Program-made: the position numbers and the translations under genes
Part shown: positions 1 to 12,100 of the stretch, one piece after another
Position numbering within the stretch: the first letter of the stretch is position 1
Layout of the letters: every line of letters begins with the position of its first letter
NCBI GenBank assembly: GCA_945947925.1
Contig: CAMEZU010000010.1
Location: forward strand, 1-18,643
Direction of reading: 5' to 3'
From: an uncultured Verrucomicrobiota bacterium
GTDB lineage: Bacteria > Verrucomicrobiota > Kiritimatiellia > RFP12 > UBA1067
Length of the DNA stretch: 18,643 nt
Notes under the pieces: generated by a model
The model's database searches: none
What the model was told of the DNA's origin: nothing
The model's input: the letters and a program-made list of their open reading frames with translations, nothing else

Positions 1-28
1 CGAGAACCTTGCGAATTGCCTTTTTCAT
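1..28 (-). CDS. Start of next gene, signal-peptide-like N-terminus (partial)
   Basis: Reading leftward from an ATG at 28-26 gives MKKAIRKVL, in frame and open to the window edge. A Met followed by a Lys/Arg cluster and then hydrophobic residues is the usual beginning of a bacterial signal peptide, so this is probably another exported protein on the same strand as its neighbours. It begins 98 bases after the stop of the 4,089-residue gene and beyond the hairpin at 90-119, so it probably has its own promoter. I see no convincing Shine-Dalgarno sequence in the 30 bases before the ATG, unlike the two other starts in the window. Only nine full codons are visible, so the call rests on position and N-terminal style, and the product is unknown. 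Confidence 0.5.
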
Positions 29-89
29 TGATTGGATACGTCTTTGGTGTTACGCAAAGTGGGGGGCGGATGTCGGGGGGAAAATGGTA
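29..89 (-). other. Leader between hairpin and next gene, with two C6 tracts
   Basis: This 61-base stretch separates the hairpin from the ATG at 28. It carries two runs of six G on the plus strand (61-66 and 75-80), read as C6 on the coding strand, separated by eight bases. I expected a promoter here but could not find a well-spaced sigma-70 pair: a TTTGCG-like element lies near 57-52 and a TATCCA-like one near 37-32, which is too close. No coding potential is supported. Confidence 0.4.
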
Positions 90-119
90 AGCCGCCTGCC
101 GCGGAGGCGGCAGGCGGCT
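90..119 (-). terminator. Probable intrinsic terminator after the giant gene
   Basis: Bases 90-102 pair perfectly with 107-119 to form a 13-bp, almost wholly G+C stem with the tetraloop GGAG at 103-106. The hairpin starts eight bases after the stop codon of the 4,089-residue gene. Read on the minus strand it is followed by TTACCATTTT, a moderate rather than strong T tract. Position and stem strength fit Rho-independent termination. The interrupted T tract leaves room for an RNA-stabilising or repeated extragenic palindrome instead. Confidence 0.7.
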
Positions 120-126
120 GTGCGCA

Positions 127-3100
127 TCATTTCTCCAGGGTGACCTTGAAGAAGCCGCCCTCGCCGATGTCGACCTCGCTCAGGTTGACGACGACCTTCG
201 CGGCCTCGCGGCCGATCGTCACGGACTTCACCGCGACCTTGGTCCAGCCGGACTCGGCCAGCGTCGCCTTGCGCCAGACCGTGCACTTCACCGTCGTCGA
301 CGAGGCGTCGAAGGTGTAGAGCGCGCCGCCGAGCGTGTTCGCGTAGGCGTTTTCGACATCGGCCTCGACCGTGAGCGTCACCGTCTTCGCGGTCGGGTCG
401 AACTGGGCGTCCGTGATCGCCACGGATCCGTCGACGACTTCCGTCGCATCGGCCAGCGTCGCCGCGACGCTGCCGCCCGCCGGCATGTCGAGACCGAAGA
501 CCATCGCCTGGAACGACGGCGACGCGAGCGTCGTCATGATCTGCCCGGCCATGCCGCCCGGGAGCGTCGCGTTCTCGCGCTCGATCAGCTCCGAGAGCGC
601 CTTGTTCACCGCGATGCCGCCCGTCAGGACGTCCGTCACGTTGTTCGCGCCCGGATTGAGCGTGCTGCCGTTGGCGACTTCCCACGCGTCAGGCAGGTTG
701 TTGCCGTTGCGGTCGACGTCTTCGATGAAGACCGGCACGACCTGACCGGACGCCGCCTCGGGCGAGACCACGATCGTCGACGGCGTGAACATCTTCGCGC
801 TGCGTTCGCGCGGGCAGGCATAGCCCCACGACTCCCAGTCGTCCTTCGCGGACCGCGTGCCGCGCGTGTTGCTGTCGACGTAGGCGCGGACGTAGTACGT
901 GCCCTTCGGCAGGCCGATGAGCTTCGCGTTCGCCTTGTGCTCGACGCCATAGGTCGCGACCTCGGTCGCGTCGGCGACCGCGCGGGCGACCGGCATACCC
1001 GTGAAGTCAGGCGTGTCGAAGGCCTCGACGCGGACCGTTCCGTCCGCGAGCGCCGGACCGAAGTACTTCACGCAGACGTCGATCGCGCCGCTGTCGATCA
1101 CGGACGGGTTCATCACGAACGTCTGGACGTTCGTCGACCAGAGCGGATCCCGGAACTTGGCGTTATACATCGTCACGCGCCAGGTGTACCGCTCGCCGAC
1201 CGCGAGCGCGTCGCCCACGTAGGCGTCGGCCTCGAACGTGTAGTTGCCGTTCGCATCCCGGGCCGGCGCGCGGCGCGTGCCGGAATCCCAGACGACCGAG
1301 CTGCCCTTCATGATCTGGAGCTGGAACGCCGTGTAGGTGTTGTACTTGCCCATCGTCCACTTGAACGTCGGATGCGCGGCGTACACGATCGAGTTGCCGC
1401 CCACGCCGGGCGAGACCAGCGTCGGCGCAACGCGCTGCGAGGTCGGGTCGAAGTGACGGACCGTCGCCACCGAGAACAGGTTGTTCGTGTCGTTCAGGGA
1501 GACAGAACCGTTGCCCAGGACGATGCGGTAGACCACGTTCGTGACGTCGATCTTGTTGCCCTTCACGCCCGTGCTGTTGAGCACTTCGGACTGGAACTTC
1601 TCCCAGTCAAGGTCCAAGGAGGTGTCGCTCAGGACGTCGCCCTCGAAGATGTACGGACGCTGCTTGAGGTGGATCCACTTGTCCACGACGACCGTGTTCG
1701 GGATCGTCAGCGTACCGATCGAGTAGCCGTTGACGAGCGTACGGACGATGCGGATGCGCTGGTAGTCGCCGCCGGAGAGATGGCCGGCCGCGAGCGCACG
1801 GTAGTCGCCGTCTTCGTTTCCGTAGAGGACGAAGCGGTCCGTCACGGCGCCAGACGCGCCCTCGCCGTCATCAGTGCCGCCGCCGTTGTCGGCGTCGTTC
1901 GCCGCAGCGAGCGTCATGCGCGTGATGACCGGCGTCGTGTCCGTCAGCTCGATCGTCGCCGCGCCCTGCTTCCAGCTGACGTCGACGTCACCCGCGAAGC
2001 CGAGCGGCTCACCGGGCGTGTACTCGCCGTTGTCGTCCGTGTCGTAGAACGCCACGATGCGGTTCTTGCCTTCGCGCACCGCGCCGACGTTCGGGGTGCC
2101 GAGGAACAGGTCGAGCTTGTTCTGCTGTAGCACCGGGAGCTTCGAGCGGTAGTTGATGCGGAAGACCGACGAGGCGACGTTGACCATTGAGTTCGTGCCC
2201 TCCAGGAGCCAGCGCTCGCACTTGCTCATGTCGAACGAGAACTCGCCGCTGGTGAGGTCGATCTCGCCGGCGCGCTCGCCCTTGAAGCAGATGTAGCCCT
2301 GGCTCGACTCGCCGTCACGCGTGATCGTGAAGGCGCCGTCGTCGGCGAAGCGGACCCATTCGGGCGTACCCGCCGTGATGCGGACCCGCTCCGGACCGAA
2401 CAGGTTGAAGTAGTACATGTAGTCCTCGTACGTTCCGCCGAGGTAGTTGACCGTGCCGTCCTCGTCCGTGTACGTCCAGGTGTAGTTCTCGTTCTGCGGC
2501 ATCGGATAGAACTCCATGTCGAACGAGCCGCCGTCGACGTAGCCCGGCGTCAGCGTGCCGCGCACGATGTGCTTGGCGAACGCGCCGAGGTAGAGCGTGC
2601 GGTCGACCGCCTCGCCCGGACGGATCTTGAAGACCGCATCCGGCACGACGTTGTCGGCCTGGTCGTTGTTCTTCTTCGTGTACGTCTTCACGATGATCGG
2701 CGCGAGGGTGTTCTCCTCCTGGTTGCCCGCCGTGTCGTTCTGGTCCGCGTTGCCGCCCTGGCCCGCGTTGCCGCCGGCCCCGCTCACGAGCTGCTGGCTC
2801 TGGTTGTAGCGGAGCGTGAGCTTGAGCGTCGGGATCGGGAAGTCCTTCATCTCGGCGTCACCCAGCATGTGCGAGGAACCGCCCGCGACGATCGGCGACA
2901 CGAAGTTCGCATAGCGGCATTCCGCGAAGGCCGACCAGCCGTCCTCGTCGTTGTCCGACGCGGCGTCCCAGACGAAGCGGTTCACGTAGCCCGCGGTCTG
3001 CTTGCCCTCCCAGTCGTCTTCCATCATGTCGTTGTCGGAGAAGATCTCGCCGGCATAGAGCTGGCCGATCGGGAAGAAGTAGTCGATGTCGTAGTCGTTC

Positions 3101-6100
3101 ACCGAGTAGGCGTTGCCCGGATCGAAGATCTTGCCCAGGTCGAAGACGAACGACAGGAGGTACTCCGCGTAGTTCGACAGGCCGTCGTTGTCCGAGTCGG
3201 CGTACGAACCGGCGCCGTCCACACCGAAGATCTTCTCCCACCAGTCCGGGATGCCGTTGTGGTCGCTGTCGACACGCGAAGCGAGCTCCTCGTTTATCGT
3301 GCCGTCAGGCTGCAGGCCGAGCGCGATGTCGATGAGGTACGCCTGCGAGGCGGTCATCTCCATGCCGCGGTACGTCACCAGCGTGTCCCAGTTGAGCGGA
3401 TCGGTCGGATCGACGTTCTCGCAGTAGTTGTTGCGCGCGTACTCCTCCCACCAGTCGGGCAGGCCGTCGGCGTCCTCGTCGGCGCGGGTGTACTCCCAGT
3501 TGTCGCTCGCCATGCCGTCCCACATCGCCGTGCAGGCCTTCGCGAAGGCGCCGCCCATCGGGACGAGGTCCGTCGAGCCGTTGAACTTCCTGCCGTCCGA
3601 GAAGGAGAAGCGGTTGGCGACGTCCGTCAGCGGACCGCCCATCGCCTCGGCCGCACGCTGCGTCATGAACAAGCGCTGGTCGATGTCCCAGGAGCCGATC
3701 ACCGACGCGTACGGGTTCGCCGAGTTCGCGAACGTGAACTTCTCCAGCTCGAGGGCCTCGGGCGGGAGGTAGGCGCCGACCGTGCGCTCGCTGTAGAGGA
3801 GCGTGTCGTCGCAGCCGCCGTCAAGACGCGGCAGGTGGCCGACCGTGTTCTCGATCCACGGGATGACGTGGTAGTCGCTGTAGACCGTGCTGCGCGCCGG
3901 ACAGCCCGACCACCAGCCGACGAGCATGTCGCCCGCCGCCTTGCCGAACGCCTCGCCCTTCAGCGACATGTCGGCGTCGACGTAGAGACCCGTCGTGTCG
4001 ATGCCCTCGCCCGCGTAGTCGTTCATCGCCGCGCCCAGGACGTTCGCCGTGAAGCCGACCGGCTCCTTTGCGACGTCGGCCGCCTTCAGCGCGCCGGGCA
4101 GCGTCATGAAGTTGTAATGGTAGATCAGCTCCGCCGGGAGGTCCGGCAGGCCGTCGTTGTCGTTGCGCGTGCCGTCGGCCAGCGCGGACGCGTAGACCGC
4201 GTCGCGGTTCGCCTTCACGTTGTCGAACGTGTAGCGGCGCAGGTAGTTGTTCGCGATCTCGTCGGAGCTGCGCGCACCGTCCCAGATGCGGACCTCGTCG
4301 ACGTAGCCCTTGAAGTGCTCGTAGAAGCTGTCGTTCTCGACGTCCAGGAGACCGAGGCGGTCAACCGGCAGCGCCGTGAAGCCGTCCGCCTTCGGACGCG
4401 CGCCGAGGTACAGGAAGCCGGGCGTGAACGTGTACTCGACGTCGTCGAGCATGTTCGTCGAACCCGCGTTCTGCTGGACGACGCGCGTGCCGTTCGCCGG
4501 GATCAGCGAGGTCTGCGCCGTCTTCACGAGCGCGCCGTTGACGTACATGGAGAGCGCCTTGCCGTCATACGCGAGCGCGACGTGCGACCACCTGTTCAGC
4601 GGGAGCTGCATGCCGTAGACGCGCTGGCAGCTGACCGGGTAGTTGAGACCCGACTCGAGCGCGTCGTCGTTGTCGAACATGCCGTACACGCGGCCGTCGG
4701 CGGCGAGGCCGACGCGGAAGTTCGCGCGGATCGCGCGAGCGTCCTTGTTGAGCGCGTCGCCCTCATAGGCGCAGGAGCGGTCGATGATCGTCTGGTCGAC
4801 GCCCGTCTGCTCCGGGCACACCCAGCACTCGACCGTGAACTGCTTGAACAGGTCGACCGCCTGCGTCGGACGGTACTGCGCGTCAGGCGTCATCGCGAAG
4901 CCGTCCGTACCGTTGAACCACAGCGCCTGGCGGCGGTTCGGGTCGTCGTAGCGCAGGACGTCGCTCGCGCGGGTCGCCGTCGTGGTGACTTCGCGGGAAT
5001 CCGGCACCATGTCGTTGTCGGTATCGTAGCCTTCGCCCTCTTCGAAGTTGAACATGTAGGCGAAGGGCAGCTCGTCGGGCGACAGGGCCGCAGGCGCGAC
5101 GTCGAGGTTCCAGTTGATGGAATTCATCACGGCCACGCGCGGCGACATCGCATAGTATTGCGCCACGAAGCTCGACGGGGTCGTCGCTTCCGTGAACCAG
5201 AGCGGCGTCGGGTCGGAGTGGAGCGGAGCGGGCGACGTCACGTTCGCCTTCACCGACTCGTTGGCGTTGCGGATGCCGTCACCGTCGGCATCGGCCATGG
5301 GCGAGCCCATGATCCACGGATAGAGGACCGGGTCATACGCCTCGGGAGCCTGGATCATCTCGCGGGCCGTGCCCGGCGCGCCGCCCTTACGGCCGGCTTC
5401 CAGATTGTAGTCGGGCATGATCCACGGGTTCCAGTACGCGTTGTACGTCAGGACAGGATCCATGCTCGGATAGGCGAGCGAGGCCCAGACCGCCGAGACG
5501 ATGTCGCCCTTCTTGCCGCCGACCCAGTTCGACTCGCGGACGGAATCCTCAACCGGATCCGTGCCGAGGATCGGGTTGAGGCCGTGGAACATCTCGTAGA
5601 AGTCGTCCATGCCGTCGCCGTCCGTATCCGCCATACGCGGATCCGTCGTGACATAGCCCGCGCACGACGCGATCGTGTTGATCTCGCCGATCACCGGCAC
5701 CATGTAGGCCGGGTTCACGAGCATCGCGCACGTGATCGCGCGATCCCACTCATGCGCCGGGGACGCGAAGTAACCGAGCTGACGCCAGACGTCCTCGTTC
5801 CATTCGCCGATCGCGACACGCGCCAACTCGTCGTTCGCCGCATCCGCAAGGGCGCCGAACAGGCCCGCGGTCGCCTCGGCGCTGGCATTGTCGAACGGCA
5901 TGTAGCCGAGGAACTTCTGCGTGCGTCCCTCATCCGTCTCTTCGAGGAGACGGCCCATGAGCGGCGTCGTCATGTCGTCGTAACGGAAGTGACGGACCGC
6001 CTGGACCTGGTATTCCTGGAAGTTCTGCAGGCCGTCGTGGTCGAAGTCAACGTCACGCGAGGTCTTCAGAAGCTCGTCGTACGACAGGCCCTTCTCTGCG

Positions 6101-9100
6101 GGATCCGTCGTCGCGTCACCCGGCCAGGTGGCGTCCATGCCGCCTGCGATGTAAATGACCGCCGGGGCCGGAGCCGCGTTCTCGTCCGCGTTCGCCGCTT
6201 CGTTGCCGGTCGCGAGAGGCTGCGTGAGGCCGTCCGCCACGAAAGTGGACGGGCTGAGCGGGATCTCGCCGAACTCGACCGCCGAGACGCCCTTCGGCGC
6301 CACCGTCGTCAGCGTCGCCGCATTGACCGGCACGCCCGCATGCTGCATTTCCCAGCCGTCCGGGATGCCGTCGAGGTCAGAGTCGACCGAGCACGGATTC
6401 ATGCCCGCGCCGCGGATGCAGCACTGGATGCCGTCGTCGGCCGGGGTGCCGTACACGAAGCCGAGCTTCGTCTCGAAGACGTTGCCGTCGTTGTAGAAGT
6501 CGGTCGCCCACGCGCCGCCTTCGTCGCTGTCCCAGACGCCGTCGCCGTCGGTGTCGCGGCCGTCCTCGTTACCGTCCCACTTGTGCATCGGATCACGGAC
6601 GAGGATGGAGCCCGGATGGGTCGGGAAGAACTTGTTGAACCAGCCCGTAGCGTTGCCCGGGTGGTGCGCGTAGATCGACGGGCAGCCGGCGTAAGCGTTG
6701 CAGGAGTCGGTGCCCGCGTATTCGGCGGCGTAGGGGAGCCTGTCGCCGTCGAAGTCGGCCATGCCCCTCATTCCTATGCCGTCTTCGCTGGCGTCAGGAC
6801 CCGCGCTCGGGTTGCGGTACATGTAGAGTTCCCAGCCGTCCGGCACGCCGTCGCCATCCGTATCGGCGCCGTGGCCGAGCACGGGGGTCTTGTTGCTGCC
6901 AGCCGCGTGGAAGGCGTCCGCCACCGCGTTGGAGATGTCGATCGTCGTCGTGTCCGGCTTGTCCTCGGCATTCTCGCCGTCCGCATTCTCGCCGTCCGCA
7001 TCGGCGGCGTTATCGCCATCGTCGTTGTCGTCAGCCGTCGGAGCGACAACAATCGACGGATTCGTCGTCTTCGCGCGCATGAGGTCCCAGGTCGTCTTCC
7101 CGTTCGGCTCGTGCTCCGAGTAGACGATGCCGTAGTCCAGGCGGTACTTCATGACGAGGTATTCGTCATAGTCGTTGTAGGCGCGCGTGTTGACCGCGAC
7201 GCCCGTCGTGTCGAAGAGCGAGAGCGTCTGGTTCACGCCCGGGTTCCAGCGGGACGCGACATAGCCGGCAGCGTCCTTGTACCAGCCCGTGCGCGGATCG
7301 AAGCCGAACGCGTCACGCACCTGGTCGTGGACGAGCACGTAGCAGGCTTCCGTATCGACGGTCGATCCCGCCGTCACCTCGATGTCGCCAGGCGTGATCG
7401 AAGCGGTGTCGACCATCGTGAAGCCGTAGCCTTCCGCCTCGCCGCCCTTGGGGTTGACGTCAGTCGGCAGGCCGTAGGTCAGGTAGACCGGATTGCCCTC
7501 GCCGTCAACCGTCTGCTTCGCCGCGAAGGTGAAGCCCTTGACCACGACGTCGCGGATCACCTCCTTCGTTTCGGTGTCCCAGTCGCGGCCCGGGACGAGG
7601 CCCAGGAGCACCTCCACCGTCGCGCCGTTCTCTTTCACGATGCACGGGGTGCCGTAGGTCGTGAAGTAGGCCATGTAGTCGCCGTCCGCGTTGCCGGTCT
7701 TCGAGCCGTTCAGCGGATCGAGGCTCATCATGACTTCCCAGCCGTCGCACATGTGGTCGCCGTCCGTATCCCAGTGGGTCGGGTTCGTGCCGAGGATGAG
7801 CTCCTCGAGATCGGACAGGCCGTCGTTATCGAAGTCGGGGTCGTTCGCGAGCCAGTTCTCTGGAAGCGGCTCGCACGGATTGAAGCGCGCCTCGACGTCG
7901 GCGGCGGGAATCTCGTCGCCCTCGAGGATGTTGTTCACGTTGAAGCGCTCGTAGACGTACTTCTGGCCCGTACGCGGATTCGCCGCCGGGGCGCCCGCCG
8001 GGTACCAGACGTGGGCGGAGTACCAGAAGAAGTACTCCCAGCCGTCCGGCAGGCCGTCACCGTCCGTGTCGGCCATCGTCGGGTCCATGCGGCCGGACTT
8101 GCCGGTCGGCTCCGGGGTCCACTTCTTGAGGTCCGGGGTGCTCGGGTCGAGGACGTTCGCCCTCGCGTAGGCTTCCCACGCCGCCTGCTCGTACTCGTCG
8201 AAGTCGATGTCGGACGTCGTGAGGTCGGTCGCGTTGAGGCCGGCCGCGAAGCCACGGAGCTCGAGACGCGTCGTGAAGGGCAGGCCGATCGGCGCATAGC
8301 TGCTGCCCGCCGTGACGCCGAAGGTCACGCCGTCAGCATTGCGCGTCAGGCAGCCGGGGAGGAAGTCCTGGTCGGGGTTGCCGCCCGCGAGGTCGCGCAG
8401 GTCGTTCGCCACGATCACGTCCTCGCCCGCGTCGTCGCCCACCGCCAGCGCAATCAGGTTGCCGCCGTTCCAGTCCGCCATCGCGAACGCATCCGGCACG
8501 CCGTCCTGGTTGATGTCGCCGAGGTTGTCGGACGGCATCCATTCCTTCGCGAAGATCGCCTCGACCTGCGTGTCGACGTAGCTGCCGTCCTGCGTCTGCT
8601 CGGTCGGGAGCTTCACGATGCCGGAACCGACCTGGCCCGGACGCTCCGGCAGGATCGTGTTGCCGAGGATCGACTCGGTCTTGTCACCCTCGCCCGAGGA
8701 GCTGTGGAGGATCCAGCAGTAGAAGAAGGAGTCCTTGTAGCCCGGATCGTCCGCGGCGAGGTCGGCCATCGGGTAGCGGTAGAACTGCGCCGGGGTCACG
8801 CCCGCCTGCGCGCCGCCCGTCGGGTCGAGGGCGATGTCCATGCCGTCCAGCGTGCCGTCGTCGTTCGGACGCGCGACCTTGTAACCGAAGGCGTAGACCT
8901 GTTTGCTGACGTCCTTCGAGCAGTTCCAGCGGAGGTTGAAGTTCTTCGCGCTCGAGAAAGTCGCGCCGTCGACCCAGGTGTGGCCCTGGCCGAGCTTGTT
9001 GCCGCCGAGGAGCGAGTACTTCTTGGAGAGCGGCGAGGAGGTCATGCCGCCGAACGGACCCGTCGCGATCGTTGTGAGGAACTTCGACGGGGTCACCTTG

Positions 9101-12100
9101 AACTGCCAGGTCCAGCTCTGATAGCCGCCGTCCTTGTCCTCGATGATGAGGGTGACGTCCTGGTCGCCCTGCGAGTCGCCGAAGTCAGGATAGAAGACGC
9201 CGCTCGCGGACTCGGTCACGTACTGCTCGGACGCATTCTGGCAGCCGAGGAAGGAGACCTTGATGCCGGGGAACGACGGGATGCCGGTGAAGTCGCCCTC
9301 CACGTCGCTCTTGACCTGCCAGCGGATCGGATGCGTCATCGCGACGCCGCCCGCCACTTCCCAGCGGTTCGTGTTCTCCTGCGGGTTGACGATGCAGACC
9401 GGCTCCATGTTGTTCACGAGCACGCGGGCCTGATCGCTCACGTAGTACTCGCTCGCCGCCGTGTGGCTCGTCGGCAGCTCCGTGTCGCTGACGACTTCCG
9501 CCTTGACGGTGAAGCCGTAGAGCGAGGAGACTTCCGTACCGTCCATATCCTCGATGAGGAGGTCGACCGGCAGCGCGTCGCCGATCTCGACGTAGTACAC
9601 GCCCGCCTCGGCGTCCGCATACTGGTTGTCAAGCTTGAGGAAGCCCGCGTTCGCCTTGCCCGCGCTGTACTCGCTCACGGTCACCTTGACCTTCAGCTTG
9701 TCGGTGAAGAGCGAATCCCAGTAGCTGAGCTGGACCTGGATCTTGCCCGTGCGGTCGTTCTCGTAGAGCGACTCCGGCGCGATGACCATGACCTGCGGAT
9801 TGTCGAGCACCGACACGCCGATCGAATAGGTCGTCTCGGACCAGTCCTCCATGTCCTTGTCCTTGACCTGGAGCTTCAGCGTCCACTCGCCCGCACGCGG
9901 GAAGTCGTACACGAACGGATGCGTCGCCGGATCGCCCTCGATCGTCTCGGTCTTGATCGCGCCGACGCCCGCGAGCGTCGCCGTCCACTTGCACTGGAAC
10001 GGCTCCTCCGTGTTCTTGACGTCGTACTGGCCCTTGTCGGCCACGACCGCCACGAAGTTCTGCGTCATGCCCTTCGGCACCTTGTTCGGGAACACGTAGC
10101 CGTTGCCCTCGGACTCGAAGCCGTTCATCTCGACGCGCGTGATCGTCGGGTCGAGGTTGAAGACCGTGAGGTTGAGGTAGTTCGAGTCATAGCCCGCAAT
10201 CTTCTTCGCCGGATTCCACGTCTGGCTCGTGCAGAGCACGACCTCGAACGTCATGCCGAGACCGCCCGCGTCCTCGCTGTAGCCGTCGAGGAACTTGATC
10301 TTGCTCGCCGCAGTCGCGTTCTGGTAGTTGTTGATCGGAAGGCCCTTCGTCTTGGTGAGATCCGTGTCGTCGCAGATGACGAACATCTGCGCGCCGCTGA
10401 TCATGCCGGCCTTCACGTTGTCGCTCGCCTTGAGGAAGGCGTAGATCGTGCTGCCCGTGTCGTTCTTCTCGGAAATGGTGATCTGGAACGTCGCCTGGTC
10501 ACCCTCGTGGAAGACGTCGGCGCCGCCGACCGTCACGACGTTCGAGGTGCGGGCCTCCTTGATGTTGGCCGTGAAGTTGCGGACCTCGCTCTTCTTGCCG
10601 CTCACCGGGGAGACGACGTAGACCTGGCTGGCGAGACCCTCGCCCGACGCCGGGTAGTTGATGATCGGAAGATTCGTCGTCTTGTTGTAGCCACCCGCGC
10701 CGTCGTCCGCGAGCTGCATGAGCACGTTGCCCTCGCCCACGTAGTAGACGCCGTCAAGCTGCTTGAACGCGTCCGAGGAACGATACTTGATGAAGATCTT
10801 GTAGCCCGTCTTGTCGTCGCTGATGTCGGCGTAGGTGTCGCTCACCGCAAGCGTGAACTCGATGTCGTCGCCGCAGATGCCGTCGATGACCGCGCCCTCG
10901 GACGGGGTCGTGATCACTGGGGCGTTCGCACGGACCTCCAGGCCCGCCGCCGTGAAGTCGCGGATCTCGGCCAGGGCCGCCTCGTCCGTGATGGACGGGG
11001 TGAAGACCATGCGCGAGCTGCCGCTCGTGTGCGTGTCGCCGCGGAGGAAGAAGGCGTAGATCTGCTGCTTGGCCGTCGAGCCGGCCGGGATCGTCACCTT
11101 CGGAAGCACGGCCTCGGGAAGCGCCGTCACCTCGTCCTGCGTCGTGGAGAAGCGCACGTAGTCGCCCCACGCCGCCGTCGCGCCGTCCGCGAAGGTCGGC
11201 GTCACCGTGACCTCGAGGTCGCTCGCGTCATAGCCCTGCGAGAGGTAGACCGTCAGGAGCGCGCCATAGTTCATGTAGTCGCCGTCCGCGTACGCGATCT
11301 TGCGGTCGCACTCAACGACCACCGTCGGCGGCATCGGCTCGATGCACTTCACGGGCACTTCGACGTAGTCCTGGATGCGCGCGCCGGTGCCGTTCGAGTA
11401 GTTGTAGCCGACCCACGGGCTGAGGACGAGGTTGCAAGACTTGCCCTGCGCGACGCCCTCGATCTGGAAATCGGCCGTCATCTGGCCGCCCGCGAGCGTG
11501 ATGTCGCCGACGACCGTCTCCTTCTCGATCGGCGTGACGCCGTCGTAGCCGACAACGATCTTCTCGACGTGGCCGCCCTTGATGCGCACGGCCGAGTCGT
11601 CGGTCGACCAGACGTGAAGCGTCACCGCGTCCTCAGGCGCCGCGATGGCCTCCAGCTTCGGGGTCGCACCGACCGTGATGGTCGAGTTCTGGTGCACCGA
11701 GCGCCACAGCTGACCGGGCTCGCCCTTCGCGACCTCCCACTCGCCGTCGAAATCGACCGTCTGCACGTAGATGCCGCTCTGCGAGAGCGAGTAGTCCTGG
11801 CTGCGGGTGCCGTCCGGAGGGGTAACCGGGAACTCCGGCGTCCAGAACCAGAGGTTGCAGTTCTGACCCGCATCATTGCCGAGACTCCACTTGTCCGTAC
11901 GGTTCAGCAGATAGGACAGGGACTCGTCCGAATCGGACGCAGGCACAGAATCACCCGACGACGACACCGCCGCGAGCACGACCGGCAGCGCGAAGTCGCC
12001 CGCACGCGTCTTGTACTCGAACACGAGGTCGGTGAAGCCCGAGGCCGCGTTCGACGACGCGTCGATGAGCGTCGCGTAGCGCAGCTGACCGGACACGTAG

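Noticed and set aside
29..60. A sigma-70 promoter for the leftmost gene
   Set aside because: The best hexamers (TTTGCG and TATCCA) are only about 14 bases apart and match poorly, so no promoter is annotated.
32..319. A short plus-strand frame of 95 codons at the left end
   Set aside because: It crosses the terminator hairpin and runs antisense into the giant's C-terminus. It has no ribosome binding site and no recognisable content.
937..2130. A plus-strand open frame of 397 codons
   Set aside because: This is the continuation of the mirror frame of the giant gene, interrupted only by the single sense CTA and TCA codons. Its composition is not protein-like.
8490..8525. A dockerin-like loop (GDINQDGVPDAF)
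   Set aside because: The loop resembles half a dockerin, but no second paired repeat or flanking helix is present. It fits better as the first member of the Tsp3-like series.
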